Notes: generated from the sequence alone by a model not told the origin. A stretch of DNA of 64,000 bases from Corynebacterium sp. MSK297 (GCF_030232885.1 NZ_JASPGD010000010.1:19138-83137); one strand, 5' to 3'. Positions 1 to 8,936 are shown, counted from the stretch's first letter. Numbers and translations are program-made.

Positions 1-1
1 G

Positions 2-421
2 GCGTTGATGGGCTTTATTTTGCCGCTCATGTCATTGCTTGTGCATTCGTCGACCGCAGATTTGATGTTGACCGGTGGAGTGCTGGTCGTGCTGGTCGGT
101 GGCACTATTCCTTTGGCGCGTCACCTGTGGTACACCCCGTCGAACTTCCCCGAAGAGCTGCCATCGATGGATAATATCGAGGCCGAGGTTAATGCGGCCG
201 TAGCTGATAAATACGGCGTGAAGTATCGTTCGACGAAAGAAGCCATCGCTGGCGTGCGTGACGACGAAGTCTCGCGCCTTGCGAAGAAATACGGCTCCGA
301 GCGCATTCGCGCAACCGGCGAAAACCACGACGAAGTAATTGCTGCAAAGTACAAGCACCACTATCGGTCGGATGGCCAATCGCTGCGTCGGTCGCGCAGC
401 AAACCAGTGGAAAACTCCTAA
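2..421 (+). CDS. conserved hypothetical membrane protein (5' end outside window)
   Basis: The reading frame is open to the left edge, so the true start may lie outside; TTG at 5 and ATG at 8 are the first possible starts inside. The visible protein begins with one or two hydrophobic segments (about residues 1-40) followed by a charged, soluble tail rich in Lys, Arg, Asp and Glu. It ends 49 nt before a stomatin-like gene on the same strand. NfeD-type proteins often sit beside stomatins, but I see no NfeD-like OB fold here, so this is only a positional hint. I do not recognise the family. Confidence 0.6.
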   Translation, partial: ALMGFILPLMSLLVHSSTADLMLTGGVLVVLVGGTIPLARHLWYTPSNFPEELPSMDNIEAEVNAAVADKYGVKYRSTKEAIAGVRDDEVSRLAKKYGSERIRATGENHDEVIAAKYKHHYRSDGQSLRRSRSKPVENS

Positions 422-470
422 AACACACAAGCCTCATTAGGCATAAAGATAAGGCACAGGCGAACTTTTC

Positions 471-1481
471 ATGAGCGCACTAGTATTTTGGCCGATCATG
501 GCATTGCTGGCATTGGGAGTGCTGGTGGTGATCATCAGCTATTCGTTTAAGGTCATCAAACAATACGAAAGGGGAGTGGCCTTTCGGTTCGGGCACTTGC
601 GCCCGTTGATGGAACCGGGCGGGCATTGGATCATCCCGGTGATTGACAAGATGGAACGCGTCGACCAGCGCGTGGTTACGTTGACCATTCCGCCGCAGGA
701 GATCATTACGAAAGACAACGTCTCGGTGCGCGTGAATGCCGTCGTCATGTTTGAGGTGACTGATTCGATCAAAGCTGTGTTGCAGGTAGAAAACTATGCG
801 GTCGCGACCTCGCAGATCGCGCAGACGACGCTGCGTTCGCTGCTGGGACGTGTCAGTTTGGATGACTTGTTGGCGCACCGCGATGAGCTCAACGAGGATC
901 TTCGACGCATCATCAATGGTCAAACGCACCGTTGGGGTGTAGAAACTCGGATTGTCGAAATCAAGGACGTGGAAATTCCGGAACTCATGCAGCGCGCCCT
1001 CGCGCGTGAGGCGGAGGCCGAGCGTGAGCGCCGTGCGAAAGTCATTTCGGCACACGGTGAACTGCAATCGTCGAAAGAGCTGCGTGAAGCGGCTGAGGAA
1101 TTACAAAAGGCGCCAGCCGCTCTGCAGTTGCGCTACTTGCAGACCATCTTGGAGCTGGGAGCTGACCAGAACTCCACCGTGGTGTTCCCATTGCCCATCG
1201 ATATTCTGGGTGGGTTCATGGACAACATGGGCAAATTCCAGCAGGGATTTAGTGATTTAAACCAAAACCTCAGCTCATTGGTGGGAAATAAGACTGATGA
1301 GCCGCCAATGAGTGACAACGACGACTCGCCTGCGAACAACAACTCCGATAGTGGCAAGCAGGCTGGTGAATTCACCTCGTTGGATCTGCGGCCAGAGAAT
1401 GCCGAATACAAGCTTGACGACGGGTATGGCAAGGACGTCGACGGCGATAAAGGCGACGATAAAACCGCCGACAAAGAGTAA
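471..1481 (+). CDS. SPFH/stomatin-like (slipin) membrane protein
   Basis: 336 residues. One N-terminal membrane segment (about residues 5-28) is followed by the SPFH/band-7 core, which starts with a stretch typical of slipins (YERGVAFRFGHLRPLMEPGG) and holds the conserved Ile/Pro-rich strands and the helical part with alternating Ala, Glu and Arg. The last 70 residues are an acidic, Asn/Asp/Lys-rich tail that is probably disordered. Stomatins form oligomers on membrane microdomains; a precise role is not known for the bacterial proteins. ATG at 471 follows a modest AGGCGA ribosome site. The upstream membrane gene may be a partner, an inference from position only. Confidence 0.85.
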   Translation: MSALVFWPIMALLALGVLVVIISYSFKVIKQYERGVAFRFGHLRPLMEPGGHWIIPVIDKMERVDQRVVTLTIPPQEIITKDNVSVRVNAVVMFEVTDSIKAVLQVENYAVATSQIAQTTLRSLLGRVSLDDLLAHRDELNEDLRRIINGQTHRWGVETRIVEIKDVEIPELMQRALAREAEAERERRAKVISAHGELQSSKELREAAEELQKAPAALQLRYLQTILELGADQNSTVVFPLPIDILGGFMDNMGKFQQGFSDLNQNLSSLVGNKTDEPPMSDNDDSPANNNSDSGKQAGEFTSLDLRPENAEYKLDDGYGKDVDGDKGDDKTADKE

Positions 1482-1493
1482 TCGCGCGCCGCG

Positions 1494-2030
1494 TTATTCG
1501 CAGGCTACGCCGTCGTTATCACCATCAAGCTGTGAGCGATAGCCCGGATCGCCTGCGTGCAGGGGAGCGGCACCGGCTGCACGAGCAGCCGCGCAGTTGT
1601 GGAAATACGTCTCGCCGCTAGGTGCTGCCGGTGGAGCGGCAGGAGCGTCAGCGGGAGCAGGCGCCTCGATGTGTGCCGGTGCCACCGGTTGTTCGTTCAT
1701 CTCGGGATTCGGCCCCTGAGCCTCCGGAGCTGGTGGCTGTTCCGCTGGTGGTTGCTGAGCGCGCGGGAATCGGTCGTCATAGCGTTCCGGGAGCACCGTG
1801 CCATTGCCACGCCCAGCATGTGCTTTAGTGTCAGCGGGGTTTTCCGCTGCGTCTTCAGCACGTGTTTCTTCCATCGACGATGCCGACACGGTTACAGTTT
1901 CCGTGAATGTTTCCGTAGATGTTTCGGTAACCATCGCTTGGCCCGTTGAAGAATCCACATCCGTGCACGACGCTAAGAAAATGCACGTGCTAGAAAGCGT
2001 CGCTAAGAGTGTTTTGTGCAGGGAATTCAC
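1494..2030 (-). CDS. secreted lipoprotein with C-terminal Excalibur calcium-binding motif
   Basis: 178 residues, GTG start at 2030. A signal peptide ends in the lipobox LASC (Cys22), so it should be a lipid-anchored exported protein. Residues 35-55 are Thr/Glu-rich and residues 85-145 are a Pro/Ala linker typical of proteins crossing the mycolate cell wall. The last 35 residues form an Excalibur domain: a Cys (YFHNC), then the calcium-loop-like DGDNDGVACE at the very end. Excalibur domains occur in extracellular bacterial proteins and resemble EF-hand calcium loops. The function is unknown. It is convergent with the slipin gene (12 nt between stop codons). Confidence 0.85.
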   Translation of the reverse strand: MNSLHKTLLATLSSTCIFLASCTDVDSSTGQAMVTETSTETFTETVTVSASSMEETRAEDAAENPADTKAHAGRGNGTVLPERYDDRFPRAQQPPAEQPPAPEAQGPNPEMNEQPVAPAHIEAPAPADAPAAPPAAPSGETYFHNCAAARAAGAAPLHAGDPGYRSQLDGDNDGVACE

Positions 2031-2075
2031 ATGTGGTCATATTTCCTGATGGCTACCTCTAAAGCAACTCTTACC

Positions 2076-2104
2076 TTGTTAAAAAAAATTGTGATGCATA
2101 TAAT
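2076..2104 (+). promoter_or_regulatory. strong sigma-A type promoter for a leaderless lipoprotein gene
   Basis: TTGTTA at 2076-2081, a 17-bp spacer, and a perfect TATAAT at 2099-2104. The expected transcription start is at about 2111-2112, which is the A of the ATG chosen for the next gene, so the mRNA should be leaderless. Confidence 0.75.
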
Positions 2105-2111
2105 GGTGTTT

Positions 2112-2720
2112 ATGACTATTGCAAAGACCTCTCGTCGCCGTACGCTCCGTTCCGCAGCCTTGGGCATCACCGCCGCATCCGCACTGGTGCTGGCCAGCTG
2201 CTCTTCTGATGAAGCCGCAGACACCGCGGCATCGTTAACCTCTGAGGCTGCCGAAGCCGCAGAATCCGCCACTGAGGCGGCTGGCGAGGCCGCAGAGTCC
2301 GCCACCGAAAAGGCCAAAGAAGCCGGGGACAAAGCGATGCAGGCCATTGATACTGAAATGCGCGTGACCCCGGACCCAGACGCTGGTGTGGAAGCTGACA
2401 GCGAACTGAAGATTGAACTGTCTGGTTTGAACCCAGAGCAAGGCTACTACGTTGCCATTTGTGCTGACGAAGACGACGACGCCGAGGGTCGTCCACCACT
2501 ATGCACCGGTGAGCATGGCGACGAAGCCACCCAGGCTTGGGTCAAGACTGAGGGTGGCACCGTGGACATGAACGAAGATGGCACCGCTGTAGTCACCCTG
2601 CGCGCCACCCCAACTGGCGAAGGCGTCGACTGCACCACCCAGGAATGCAACGTGCAGTTGTTCGGTGACCACAACGAAGGCTTCAAGCGTGTAGAAGAAA
2701 CCGATATCAAGTTCGTTTAG
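2112..2720 (+). CDS. lipoprotein with neocarzinostatin-like domain
   Basis: 202 residues. Earlier in-frame starts (2103, 2094, 2016) overlap or precede the -10 box, so ATG 2112 is chosen. The signal peptide has a twin-Arg-rich n-region and a lipobox LASC (Cys30). Residues 35-80 are an Ala/Glu-rich helical repeat. The C-terminal 120 residues resemble the immunoglobulin-like neocarzinostatin family: a strand ending GYYVAICAD, then VDCTTQECNVQLFGDHN, matching the family's VDCTTxxC disulphide region. Neocarzinostatin itself carries an enediyne, but most family members in actinobacteria are exported proteins of unknown role. No biosynthetic genes are nearby, so antibiotic carriage is not implied. 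Confidence 0.75.
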   Translation: MTIAKTSRRRTLRSAALGITAASALVLASCSSDEAADTAASLTSEAAEAAESATEAAGEAAESATEKAKEAGDKAMQAIDTEMRVTPDPDAGVEADSELKIELSGLNPEQGYYVAICADEDDDAEGRPPLCTGEHGDEATQAWVKTEGGTVDMNEDGTAVVTLRATPTGEGVDCTTQECNVQLFGDHNEGFKRVEETDIKFV

Positions 2721-2763
2721 GGCTTAATATTTCCGGTGAGCGTTATATTTATTTATAAAGGCT

Positions 2764-2809
2764 TGCCATGTTCTGTTAAGCTTATGCTATTCTAAGTAGG
2801 CTACCCTGA
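2764..2809 (+). promoter_or_regulatory. putative iron-regulated promoter with DtxR-like box
   Basis: A possible -35 TTGCCA (2764-2769), an 18-bp spacer and a -10 TATTCT (2788-2793). A 19-bp site at 2791-2809 matches the classic DtxR consensus (TTAGGTTAGGCTAACCTAA) at 12 of 19 positions by my alignment, with the right half best conserved, and overlaps the -10 box. DtxR with Fe(II) would block transcription of the importer downstream. The match is moderate; binding is inferred. Confidence 0.5.
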
Positions 2810-2834
2810 AAGGCGGGAAGCTGAAAGGACTATA

Positions 2835-3818
2835 ATGCTTAGCAGGAAAAACACCCGCGCACTGGCTACAGCCAGTGCGCTTGCTCTATTCGTGAGCGCT
2901 TGTAGTGGAGATAATTCCGCTGATACCTCAGCAGGCAATGAATCGTCCTCGTCGGATAGCGGTGAAGCCGTTGCTTTCGAACATCCCACAATTGAGGGAC
3001 TCAGTCTAGAATTCGAGCAGACCCCCGAAAAATTGGTGATGGATTGCTATGCGTATAGCGCTTTGGACCATCTAAACATTACCCCAGACGCAATTTTCGG
3101 TTATGACTGCGATGATCCGTGGGTCATGGGCGATACCGATATCAGCAATATCGAGCAGATTGGCAAAGACGGCGAGATTGATATGGAAAAGCTTGCCGAG
3201 CTTCGCCCTGATGCTGTAATAGGGCATGGTGATGCCGACGGTTGGAGCTGGTTCGATGATGATGTCAACAAGCAATTGGTGAGTGTCGCTACGTTTATCC
3301 CGCTCCCTGATGGCGACAGCATTGAAGAAAATATTGAAGGCACAGAAAAATTAGGTGAATTTCTCGGTGCCGACCTGAGCGATCAAAAACTGGTTCAGGC
3401 ACGCGAAGATTATGAATCGGCTAAAGACGATTTCAGCGCTGCTGTCGAGGGCAAAGATCTTGATTTCATGCTGGCTAGCCCAACAAAAGAAATGCTCTAC
3501 ACCGCTGTAGGGTTCAATCATGCAAACCTGCTCGAAGAGCTTGGTGCTAACATCGTCGGAGCTGAGTCGCCGACAGAAGGCAATCCATGGGGCAAGGTTG
3601 CATGGGAGGAAGCTAACACCTACCCGGCTGATGTCATATTGGTCGAGGGGCTGGATGATGAACAGCCGTTTTCTGCTGAGCTGTGGGAGAGTTTGCCAGC
3701 TGTTGAACAGGGGCAGATTAGCGGATGGGCTTCCAAGGGCGCGATGACGTATTCCGCGTTTGCACAGTGGTTGCAGGGGTTGGCTGAAAAAGTCAAAGAC
3801 TTTGACAAGCTGAGCTAG
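2835..3818 (+). CDS. iron-siderophore ABC transporter substrate-binding lipoprotein
   Basis: 327 residues. The signal peptide ends in VSAC (Cys23), so the mature protein is anchored outside the membrane. The rest has the two-lobed class III binding-protein pattern of FecB/FepB-type proteins: LRPDAVIGHG near residue 135, a long central helix, and PADVILVEGLDDEQPF near residue 265. Start ATG 2835 has GAAAGGA 6 nt upstream. It is first in a four-gene operon with two permeases and an ATPase (12 nt to the next gene), behind a DtxR-like box. The ligand is probably a ferric siderophore or haem-like iron complex; which one cannot be told. Confidence 0.85.
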   Translation: MLSRKNTRALATASALALFVSACSGDNSADTSAGNESSSSDSGEAVAFEHPTIEGLSLEFEQTPEKLVMDCYAYSALDHLNITPDAIFGYDCDDPWVMGDTDISNIEQIGKDGEIDMEKLAELRPDAVIGHGDADGWSWFDDDVNKQLVSVATFIPLPDGDSIEENIEGTEKLGEFLGADLSDQKLVQAREDYESAKDDFSAAVEGKDLDFMLASPTKEMLYTAVGFNHANLLEELGANIVGAESPTEGNPWGKVAWEEANTYPADVILVEGLDDEQPFSAELWESLPAVEQGQISGWASKGAMTYSAFAQWLQGLAEKVKDFDKLS

Positions 3819-3830
3819 GGCTCATTCACA

Positions 3831-4829
3831 GTGCTTTCTCGCTTCCGAACGGCCGGGCTGGTTGTTCTCGTCATCGTCACGTTGGCGTCTTTACTGCTCA
3901 GCTTGGCGATCGGAGCCCGTTCGATCGCCCCCGACGATGTACTGCGTTACCTTTTTCACCCAGAACTCGGAGATCCCATTTCACAGGTGGTCTGGCAGTC
4001 GCGTGTACCTCGAACTATCCTGGTGGTTTTAGCGGGTGCGTCGTTGGGTGTGGCCGGCGGGCTCATGCAAGCAGTAACCCGCAACCCGCTGACTGACCCA
4101 GGAATTCTCGGTGTCAACGCTGGTGCATCATTGGCTGTGGTTGCAGGATTGGCCTTTGTGGGGCTCACCGATCTACGAAACTACATGTGGTTCGCGCTCG
4201 CCGGTGCTTTTATTACCTCGATTGTCGTTTTCATCGTCGGTAACACTGGAAAAAATCGGGGTAATGCCGTGCGAATGACCTTGTCAGGTGTTGCCATTGG
4301 AGCAGTACTGAGCGGATTTAGTTCCGCAATTTTGCTGACCAATTCAGATGTATTGCGCCAAATGAGGGGCTGGGCTGCAGGTACTACAGCTTCACAATCA
4401 CTCGAGGATGCACTCTCAGTGGTTCCACTGATTGCGATTGGCCTCGTGATTGCATTTCTCAGCACACGAGCCTTAGATGTATTGGCCTTAGGGGAGGCAA
4501 GTGCCGTTGCGATGGGGGCACGACCGAACCGAATCCGGTTGGTGGCTTTGGTAGCCATTACGTTGCTGGCGGGTGGTGCTACAGCGGCCACCGGCCCCAT
4601 TGGCTTCGTGGGCTTGCTTGCCCCACACCTCGCCCGCATGATGGTTGGGCCGCATCAGGGGTGGATCACTGCATATTCAATGTTCTTGGGAACTCTCGTT
4701 GTTGCCGTAAGCGATGTGCTGGGACGAATCCTTTCTTCAGGTGAAGTGCCTGTTGGCGTAGTAACCGCATTCATTGGTGCTCCAGTGCTCATCTGGATGG
4801 CGCGGCGATTCCGGCTGAATGAGTTATAA
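3831..4829 (+). CDS. FecCD-family ABC transporter permease (iron-siderophore)
   Basis: 332 residues with about nine or ten membrane segments. FecCD hallmarks are visible: SRVPRTILVVLAGASLGVAG near residue 60, the internal GPIGFVGLLAPHLARMMVG near 255 that docks the ATPase, and a C-terminal GEVPVGVVTAFIGAPVLIWM. GTG at 3831 starts 12 nt after the binding protein. It pairs with the second permease to form the channel of the importer. Confidence 0.9.
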   Translation: MLSRFRTAGLVVLVIVTLASLLLSLAIGARSIAPDDVLRYLFHPELGDPISQVVWQSRVPRTILVVLAGASLGVAGGLMQAVTRNPLTDPGILGVNAGASLAVVAGLAFVGLTDLRNYMWFALAGAFITSIVVFIVGNTGKNRGNAVRMTLSGVAIGAVLSGFSSAILLTNSDVLRQMRGWAAGTTASQSLEDALSVVPLIAIGLVIAFLSTRALDVLALGEASAVAMGARPNRIRLVALVAITLLAGGATAATGPIGFVGLLAPHLARMMVGPHQGWITAYSMFLGTLVVAVSDVLGRILSSGEVPVGVVTAFIGAPVLIWMARRFRLNEL

Positions 4830-4926
4830 GGCTGACGTGAGCGCCGTAAAGAGCGGAATCGGCGGCGAAGCACGAAACGAGCGGATAGGATCCCGCGATC
4901 AGCAGTCAGCACAGACAGGAGAACTC

Positions 4927-5994
4927 GTGCATACAGCGCAGAGACTTGATTATGGAAGGCAATGTTACGAGTTGCCTATTCCTGGGAAAACTCACGGCGT
5001 CTGGCGCATTGACGCGCGAGCGCTGTGGGTCAGTGTTGCGGTCTGGATCGCGATAATCGCATTAGGAATTTTTGCGCTTTTTACCGGATCTGCTTCAGTA
5101 ACACCAGCCGAGACGTGGAATGCTGCGTTGGGGCGGGGAGATAGCTTCACCACGATGATCGTCGTGGAATGGAGAGCACCTCGCATCATTATCGCTGTAC
5201 TCCTCGGCGCATCACTGGCTATGAGTGGATCTATTTTTCAAACACTCACAAACAACGCGCTCGGTTCACCGGATGTTATCGGCTTCCAAACTGGCTCTTA
5301 TACCGGTGCATTATTCATCATGTTGGTGGTCGGAGGCAGCTCGATTAGCGTAATGATTGGGGCCCTGGTCGGTGGGATCATGACTGCACTGGTGGTATTT
5401 TTCCTATCGATACGCAATGGCAATACCCGTGGTGTGCGTTTAGTCATCGTTGGCATTGGAGTCAGTGCAATGTTGGCTTCATTGAATACGTGGCTGCTGC
5501 TGACCGCGACAGTAGAAGATGCTCTGATGGCAAGTTTATGGGGAGCCGGAAATCTATCCGGTGCTACCTGGTTTAATGTGTGGCTGATCGCCGGCGGGGC
5601 AATAATCTTCGGCATCGGCGCGGTATGCCTGTTACGTCCGATGCGCATTATGCAAATCGGTGTCCCCTTCGCTACCGCTCTTGGCTTGCATGTGCATCGG
5701 GTGCAGTTGCTTGCCATCGTGGTTGGCATCGGATTGGTTGCAATAGCTACGTCCACTGTCGGGCCGATTGCCTTCATTGCCCTCGCAGCTCCCCATATTG
5801 CCCGTCGTGTTGTGCGCCTCGACGGATTGGTATTAGGCACGTCTGCTGCCGTCGGAGCATTGTTGTTGTTATTGGCAGACGTTATTGCTCAGCGGATATA
5901 TCCAGATTCACCGTTGCCGGTGGGCATTGTTACTGTCTCGATTGGTGGCATCTACTTTTTGTGGCTGCTGTTCCGGGAAGGAAAAGCGCGATGA
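4927..5994 (+). CDS. second FecCD-family ABC transporter permease
   Basis: 355 residues from GTG 4927, chosen because AGGAG lies 5 nt upstream and the length then fits the family; an in-frame ATG at 4819 would add 36 non-conserved residues and overlap the preceding gene by 11 nt. FecCD features include the WRAPRIIIAVLLGASLAMSG segment and GPIAFIALAAPHIARRVV for ATPase contact. The end PLPVGIVTVSIGGIYFLWLL is family-typical. Its stop overlaps the ATPase start (ATGA at 5991), which suggests coupled translation. Confidence 0.88.
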   Translation: MHTAQRLDYGRQCYELPIPGKTHGVWRIDARALWVSVAVWIAIIALGIFALFTGSASVTPAETWNAALGRGDSFTTMIVVEWRAPRIIIAVLLGASLAMSGSIFQTLTNNALGSPDVIGFQTGSYTGALFIMLVVGGSSISVMIGALVGGIMTALVVFFLSIRNGNTRGVRLVIVGIGVSAMLASLNTWLLLTATVEDALMASLWGAGNLSGATWFNVWLIAGGAIIFGIGAVCLLRPMRIMQIGVPFATALGLHVHRVQLLAIVVGIGLVAIATSTVGPIAFIALAAPHIARRVVRLDGLVLGTSAAVGALLLLLADVIAQRIYPDSPLPVGIVTVSIGGIYFLWLLFREGKAR

Positions 5995-6776
5995 GCAGAT
6001 TGCAAGCTGCACATGCGAGCTTGGGTTACGAATCGACCGTGATTTCACAAAATTTGTCAGTGGAAATCCCAGATGAGAAATTCACGGTGATTGTTGGCCC
6101 CAATGCTTGTGGTAAGTCGACCTTGTTGAAGGCATTAGCTCGATTATTGCGTCCGACGCAAGGGCACATCATGTTAGATGGGGAAATAATTCAATCTTTA
6201 CCCACGAAAAAGGTGGCCCAAGAAATTGGTTTACTGCCGCAAGGTCCTGTGGCGCCGGAAGGCGTGCGGGTCGTGGACTTGGTTAACCGAGGCCGATATC
6301 CATATCAAAAGCTTTTTAGTCCTTGGACGCACGACGACGATGCGGCTGTGTCTCGAGCTATGACGGCAACTGGAGTGCATGAATTATCGGGGAAGCTCGT
6401 CGATGAACTATCTGGTGGACAGCGGCAACGGGTATGGATGGCGGTCGCGCTAGCTCAAGAGACCGGCATTTTGCTTCTCGACGAACCCACCACATATCTC
6501 GACCTGAATCACCAAATTGAGCTACTGGAACTTTGTCGTAGGTTGAATCAAGAAACAGGAGCGACCATGGTGGCCGTGTTGCATGATCTCAACCAAGCCG
6601 CGCGCTACGGTGACCACATCATTGCAATGAAACAGGGGGCAATTGTTTCACAGGGCAGCCCCGACCATGTGTTTACAGAAGACTTGCTGAGCGAAGTTTT
6701 CGGCGTGAATGCGCGAGTTATTCGTGACCCAGAGTCGGAAACACCGTTGATTATTCCTCGTTGGGTCCACACCTAG
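5991..6776 (+). CDS. iron-siderophore ABC transporter ATP-binding protein
   Basis: 261 residues. Walker A GPNACGKST (about residues 37-45), Q-loop QEIGLLPQ, signature LSGGQRQRVW near 140, Walker B ILLLDEPT near 160 and the switch His in AVLHDLNQA mark a FecE/FepC-type ATPase. It drives uptake through the two FecCD permeases upstream. The ATGA overlap with the permease fixes the start. This whole block (2.8-6.8 kb) uses more A/T-ending codons than its neighbours by eye and has none of the CTTGCCGACG copies found elsewhere, which may mean it arrived by transfer. Confidence 0.9.
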   Translation: MSRLQAAHASLGYESTVISQNLSVEIPDEKFTVIVGPNACGKSTLLKALARLLRPTQGHIMLDGEIIQSLPTKKVAQEIGLLPQGPVAPEGVRVVDLVNRGRYPYQKLFSPWTHDDDAAVSRAMTATGVHELSGKLVDELSGGQRQRVWMAVALAQETGILLLDEPTTYLDLNHQIELLELCRRLNQETGATMVAVLHDLNQAARYGDHIIAMKQGAIVSQGSPDHVFTEDLLSEVFGVNARVIRDPESETPLIIPRWVHT

Positions 6777-6840
6777 AATCCGAACGCGACGATGCGCAAT
6801 GAGCAGCGTGTGTCGGTGACAAAAGGTAACCTGGGCTGCT

Positions 6841-7290
6841 ATGAACCCAGTGTCGAGGAAACTGATCAAAGCGCGTTATCTTTCAGGTCTGCCCTGGGCA
6901 GTGTTATTTATTGGTGCCTCCATCGCGGCCGCCGTGTTCTGGAGCAATTGGCTGTGGATTGCCACCGCCGTCATAATCGCTTTCGTCCTCTTTCGCATAT
7001 GGCTTATTCCACGGCAGGTAAAACTGCTTGGCTGGAAGGAAACCGACGACGAACTTCTGATCACCCGCGGTAAAATCTGGCATACCTTCACCGTCGTGCC
7101 GTATGGGCGGATTCAATTCGTGGATGTTTCTGCCAGCCCCATCGATAAAATCTTTGGTTTAAAAAACGTGAAGCTACATACGGCTTCGTCTTCGTCCGAC
7201 TCCGATGTCCCAGGGCTAGAAGCTGCCGACGCAGATGCATTACGTCAGCGCCTGTCCGAAAAGGCCCGTGAGAGGATGAGCGGCCTATGA
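6841..7290 (+). CDS. YdbS-like membrane protein with bacterial PH domain
   Basis: 149 residues. Two membrane segments (about residues 16-60) precede a bPH2 domain with the family pattern KETDDELLITRGKIWHTFTVVPYGRIQFVDV and DKIFGLKNVKLHTA. TAACCT ends 9 nt before ATG 6841, which fits a leaderless or nearly leaderless mRNA. It overlaps the next, larger PH-domain gene by 4 nt (ATGA). YdbS/YdbT pairs are widespread; in Bacillus YdbST protects against certain antimicrobial peptides, but the role here is not shown. Confidence 0.8.
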   Translation: MNPVSRKLIKARYLSGLPWAVLFIGASIAAAVFWSNWLWIATAVIIAFVLFRIWLIPRQVKLLGWKETDDELLITRGKIWHTFTVVPYGRIQFVDVSASPIDKIFGLKNVKLHTASSSSDSDVPGLEAADADALRQRLSEKARERMSGL

Positions 7291-8867
7291 GTTCAGCAGA
7301 AAACCCTCAGCCACACGATCAGCACCCCAACGGTTCGCACCCAACTGCCGCACAACCAGCAGCCACACAGCCAGGGGCCGAGGCGCAGACCAACCAGCAG
7401 CAGTGGCACCGCGTCCATTTCCTCACCCCGATCCTGGAATTCTGGTCGCTTTTGGTTGGTTTGGCCGTCGTCATTGTCGTCAACATCAATTCGACGATTA
7501 TCAACACGGTCTCGAGTTGGACAGATGGCGAGAGCCTGACCGACTTGCTCGTTGGCACCGCGATTTTGCTCGGCATCGCGGTACTTATCGTGGGGCTGTC
7601 GTATTTCTGGTGGCGGGCCCTGGGTTTCCGGCTTGACGACGAAGAAATCGCGCGCAAAAAGGGCGTGTTTTCTACCCAAGTGCGCTCGGCACGGTTCAAT
7701 CGCATCCAAGCTGTCGACATCGTCGAACCGTTCGTCGCCCGCATCTTTGGCCTCGCGAAAGTTCGCGTCGAGACCGCCGGCGGCTCGGATTCTGTGATCG
7801 AAGTCGAATATCTGCGCAAGAAACAAGCAGAACGCCTACGCGCGGAAGTTCTGCAGCGCGTGCGTGGTGAAAAATCAACCGAGCCTGATGCCGCGCACTC
7901 GGGCATCGCAGAACCCGGTGCACCGGAAGCGACGCCAGCAGAAACCCCAGCCGGTGATGCCGCGCAAACACACAAGCCTGATCTCGCCCATCCGGCTCAT
8001 TCAATTGACCAGCCGAACCGCGTAATCATCCCGCCGATTCCTGATGGACGGGTGCTCGGCTCAAGGGCGCTGCGTCCCGGCACCATGATCGCGGTTATCG
8101 TCGTGCTTGCTCAGTTGTTTACCCCTCTGAATATCATTTCCAGTTTCGTCATCGTCGTTGCCGCCCTGGGCACGTTGCTTGGCCATCTCAACAACGCGTG
8201 GCAATTCACCGCCACGCTCAACGAGACCGGCGGGCCGAACAACTCACCGTCCCTCGACATCGCGTACGGGTTAACCAGCAGGCGTCGGCAATCAGTGCCG
8301 CTGGACCGCATCCATACCGTCGAAATCAGCCAACCCGTCCTGTGGCGGCTGACTGGCTGGTGGATCGTGCAGGTAGACGTCGCAGGTTATGGCGCGTTGT
8401 CCGGTGGTGATTCCGGCTCCACGATGATCTTGCCCGTCGGCAGCAAACAACAGGCCCAACAGATTGCCGCGCTGGTCACCCCGCTTGCCGACGAGCAGCT
8501 TGCCGAGTTTGCCCGGCCAGACGGTTTCACCCGCCCCCGGTACACCTCGCCGAAGCAGGCCCGTTGGTGCTCACCAATTGACTACAAACAACAGGGAGTC
8601 ACGCTTGTCGACGACGCCGTGATCATCCACCACGGGCGCATCGGGCGGAAAGTCGCAATTGTTGCAGAACCGCACATCCAAGAGCTCTCGTTGCGCAGGG
8701 GGCCGATACAAGCGTTGCTTGGTCTGCGCAGCCTGGGTCTAGACCTGGTCGGCGGGCCAGTGCGCATGGTAGGCGCGGATCTTTCCCTAGACGATGCCGA
8801 AGAACTCCTGGAATACTTGCGCCAGCGCACATTGCCAGAACTAGAACAGGCGGGGACTTTTCACTAA
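7287..8867 (+). CDS. YdbT-like membrane protein with repeated PH domains
   Basis: 526 residues. After a Gln/His/Pro-rich cytoplasmic start (residues 1-35) come paired membrane segments near 45-110, a first PH domain (GFRLDDEEIARKKGVFS; ARIFGLAKVRVETAGG), a Pro/Ala-rich linker, a second membrane pair near 255-300, a second PH domain (YGLTSRRRQSVPLDRIHTVE) and a third PH-like region at the end (VTLVDDAVIIHHGRIGRK). This is the usual YdbT layout. It is translated from ATGA overlapping the YdbS-like gene, so the two probably form one complex. It contains one CTTGCCGACG copy (8484-8493). Confidence 0.82.
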   Translation: MSSAENPQPHDQHPNGSHPTAAQPAATQPGAEAQTNQQQWHRVHFLTPILEFWSLLVGLAVVIVVNINSTIINTVSSWTDGESLTDLLVGTAILLGIAVLIVGLSYFWWRALGFRLDDEEIARKKGVFSTQVRSARFNRIQAVDIVEPFVARIFGLAKVRVETAGGSDSVIEVEYLRKKQAERLRAEVLQRVRGEKSTEPDAAHSGIAEPGAPEATPAETPAGDAAQTHKPDLAHPAHSIDQPNRVIIPPIPDGRVLGSRALRPGTMIAVIVVLAQLFTPLNIISSFVIVVAALGTLLGHLNNAWQFTATLNETGGPNNSPSLDIAYGLTSRRRQSVPLDRIHTVEISQPVLWRLTGWWIVQVDVAGYGALSGGDSGSTMILPVGSKQQAQQIAALVTPLADEQLAEFARPDGFTRPRYTSPKQARWCSPIDYKQQGVTLVDDAVIIHHGRIGRKVAIVAEPHIQELSLRRGPIQALLGLRSLGLDLVGGPVRMVGADLSLDDAEELLEYLRQRTLPELEQAGTFH

Positions 8868-8918
8868 ATTCCGCCACTGATAGACCCCCTCGGGCCCGCT
8901 GACAGAGCCTGTGGGTAG

Positions 8919-8930
8919 GCCCCTCGGGGC
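8919..8930. terminator. GC-rich hairpin between convergent genes
   Basis: GCCCCTCGGGGC can fold into a short tight stem inside a wider imperfect stem (about 8911-8942). It lies between the stop of the YdbT-like gene and the stop of trmL. There is no T-run, so it is only a possible bidirectional terminator. Confidence 0.4.
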
Positions 8931-8936
8931 AAGGCC

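Noticed and set aside
480..1067. 195-residue minus-strand frame within the slipin gene
   Set aside because: It is a His/Arg-rich antisense shadow of a clearly conserved gene.
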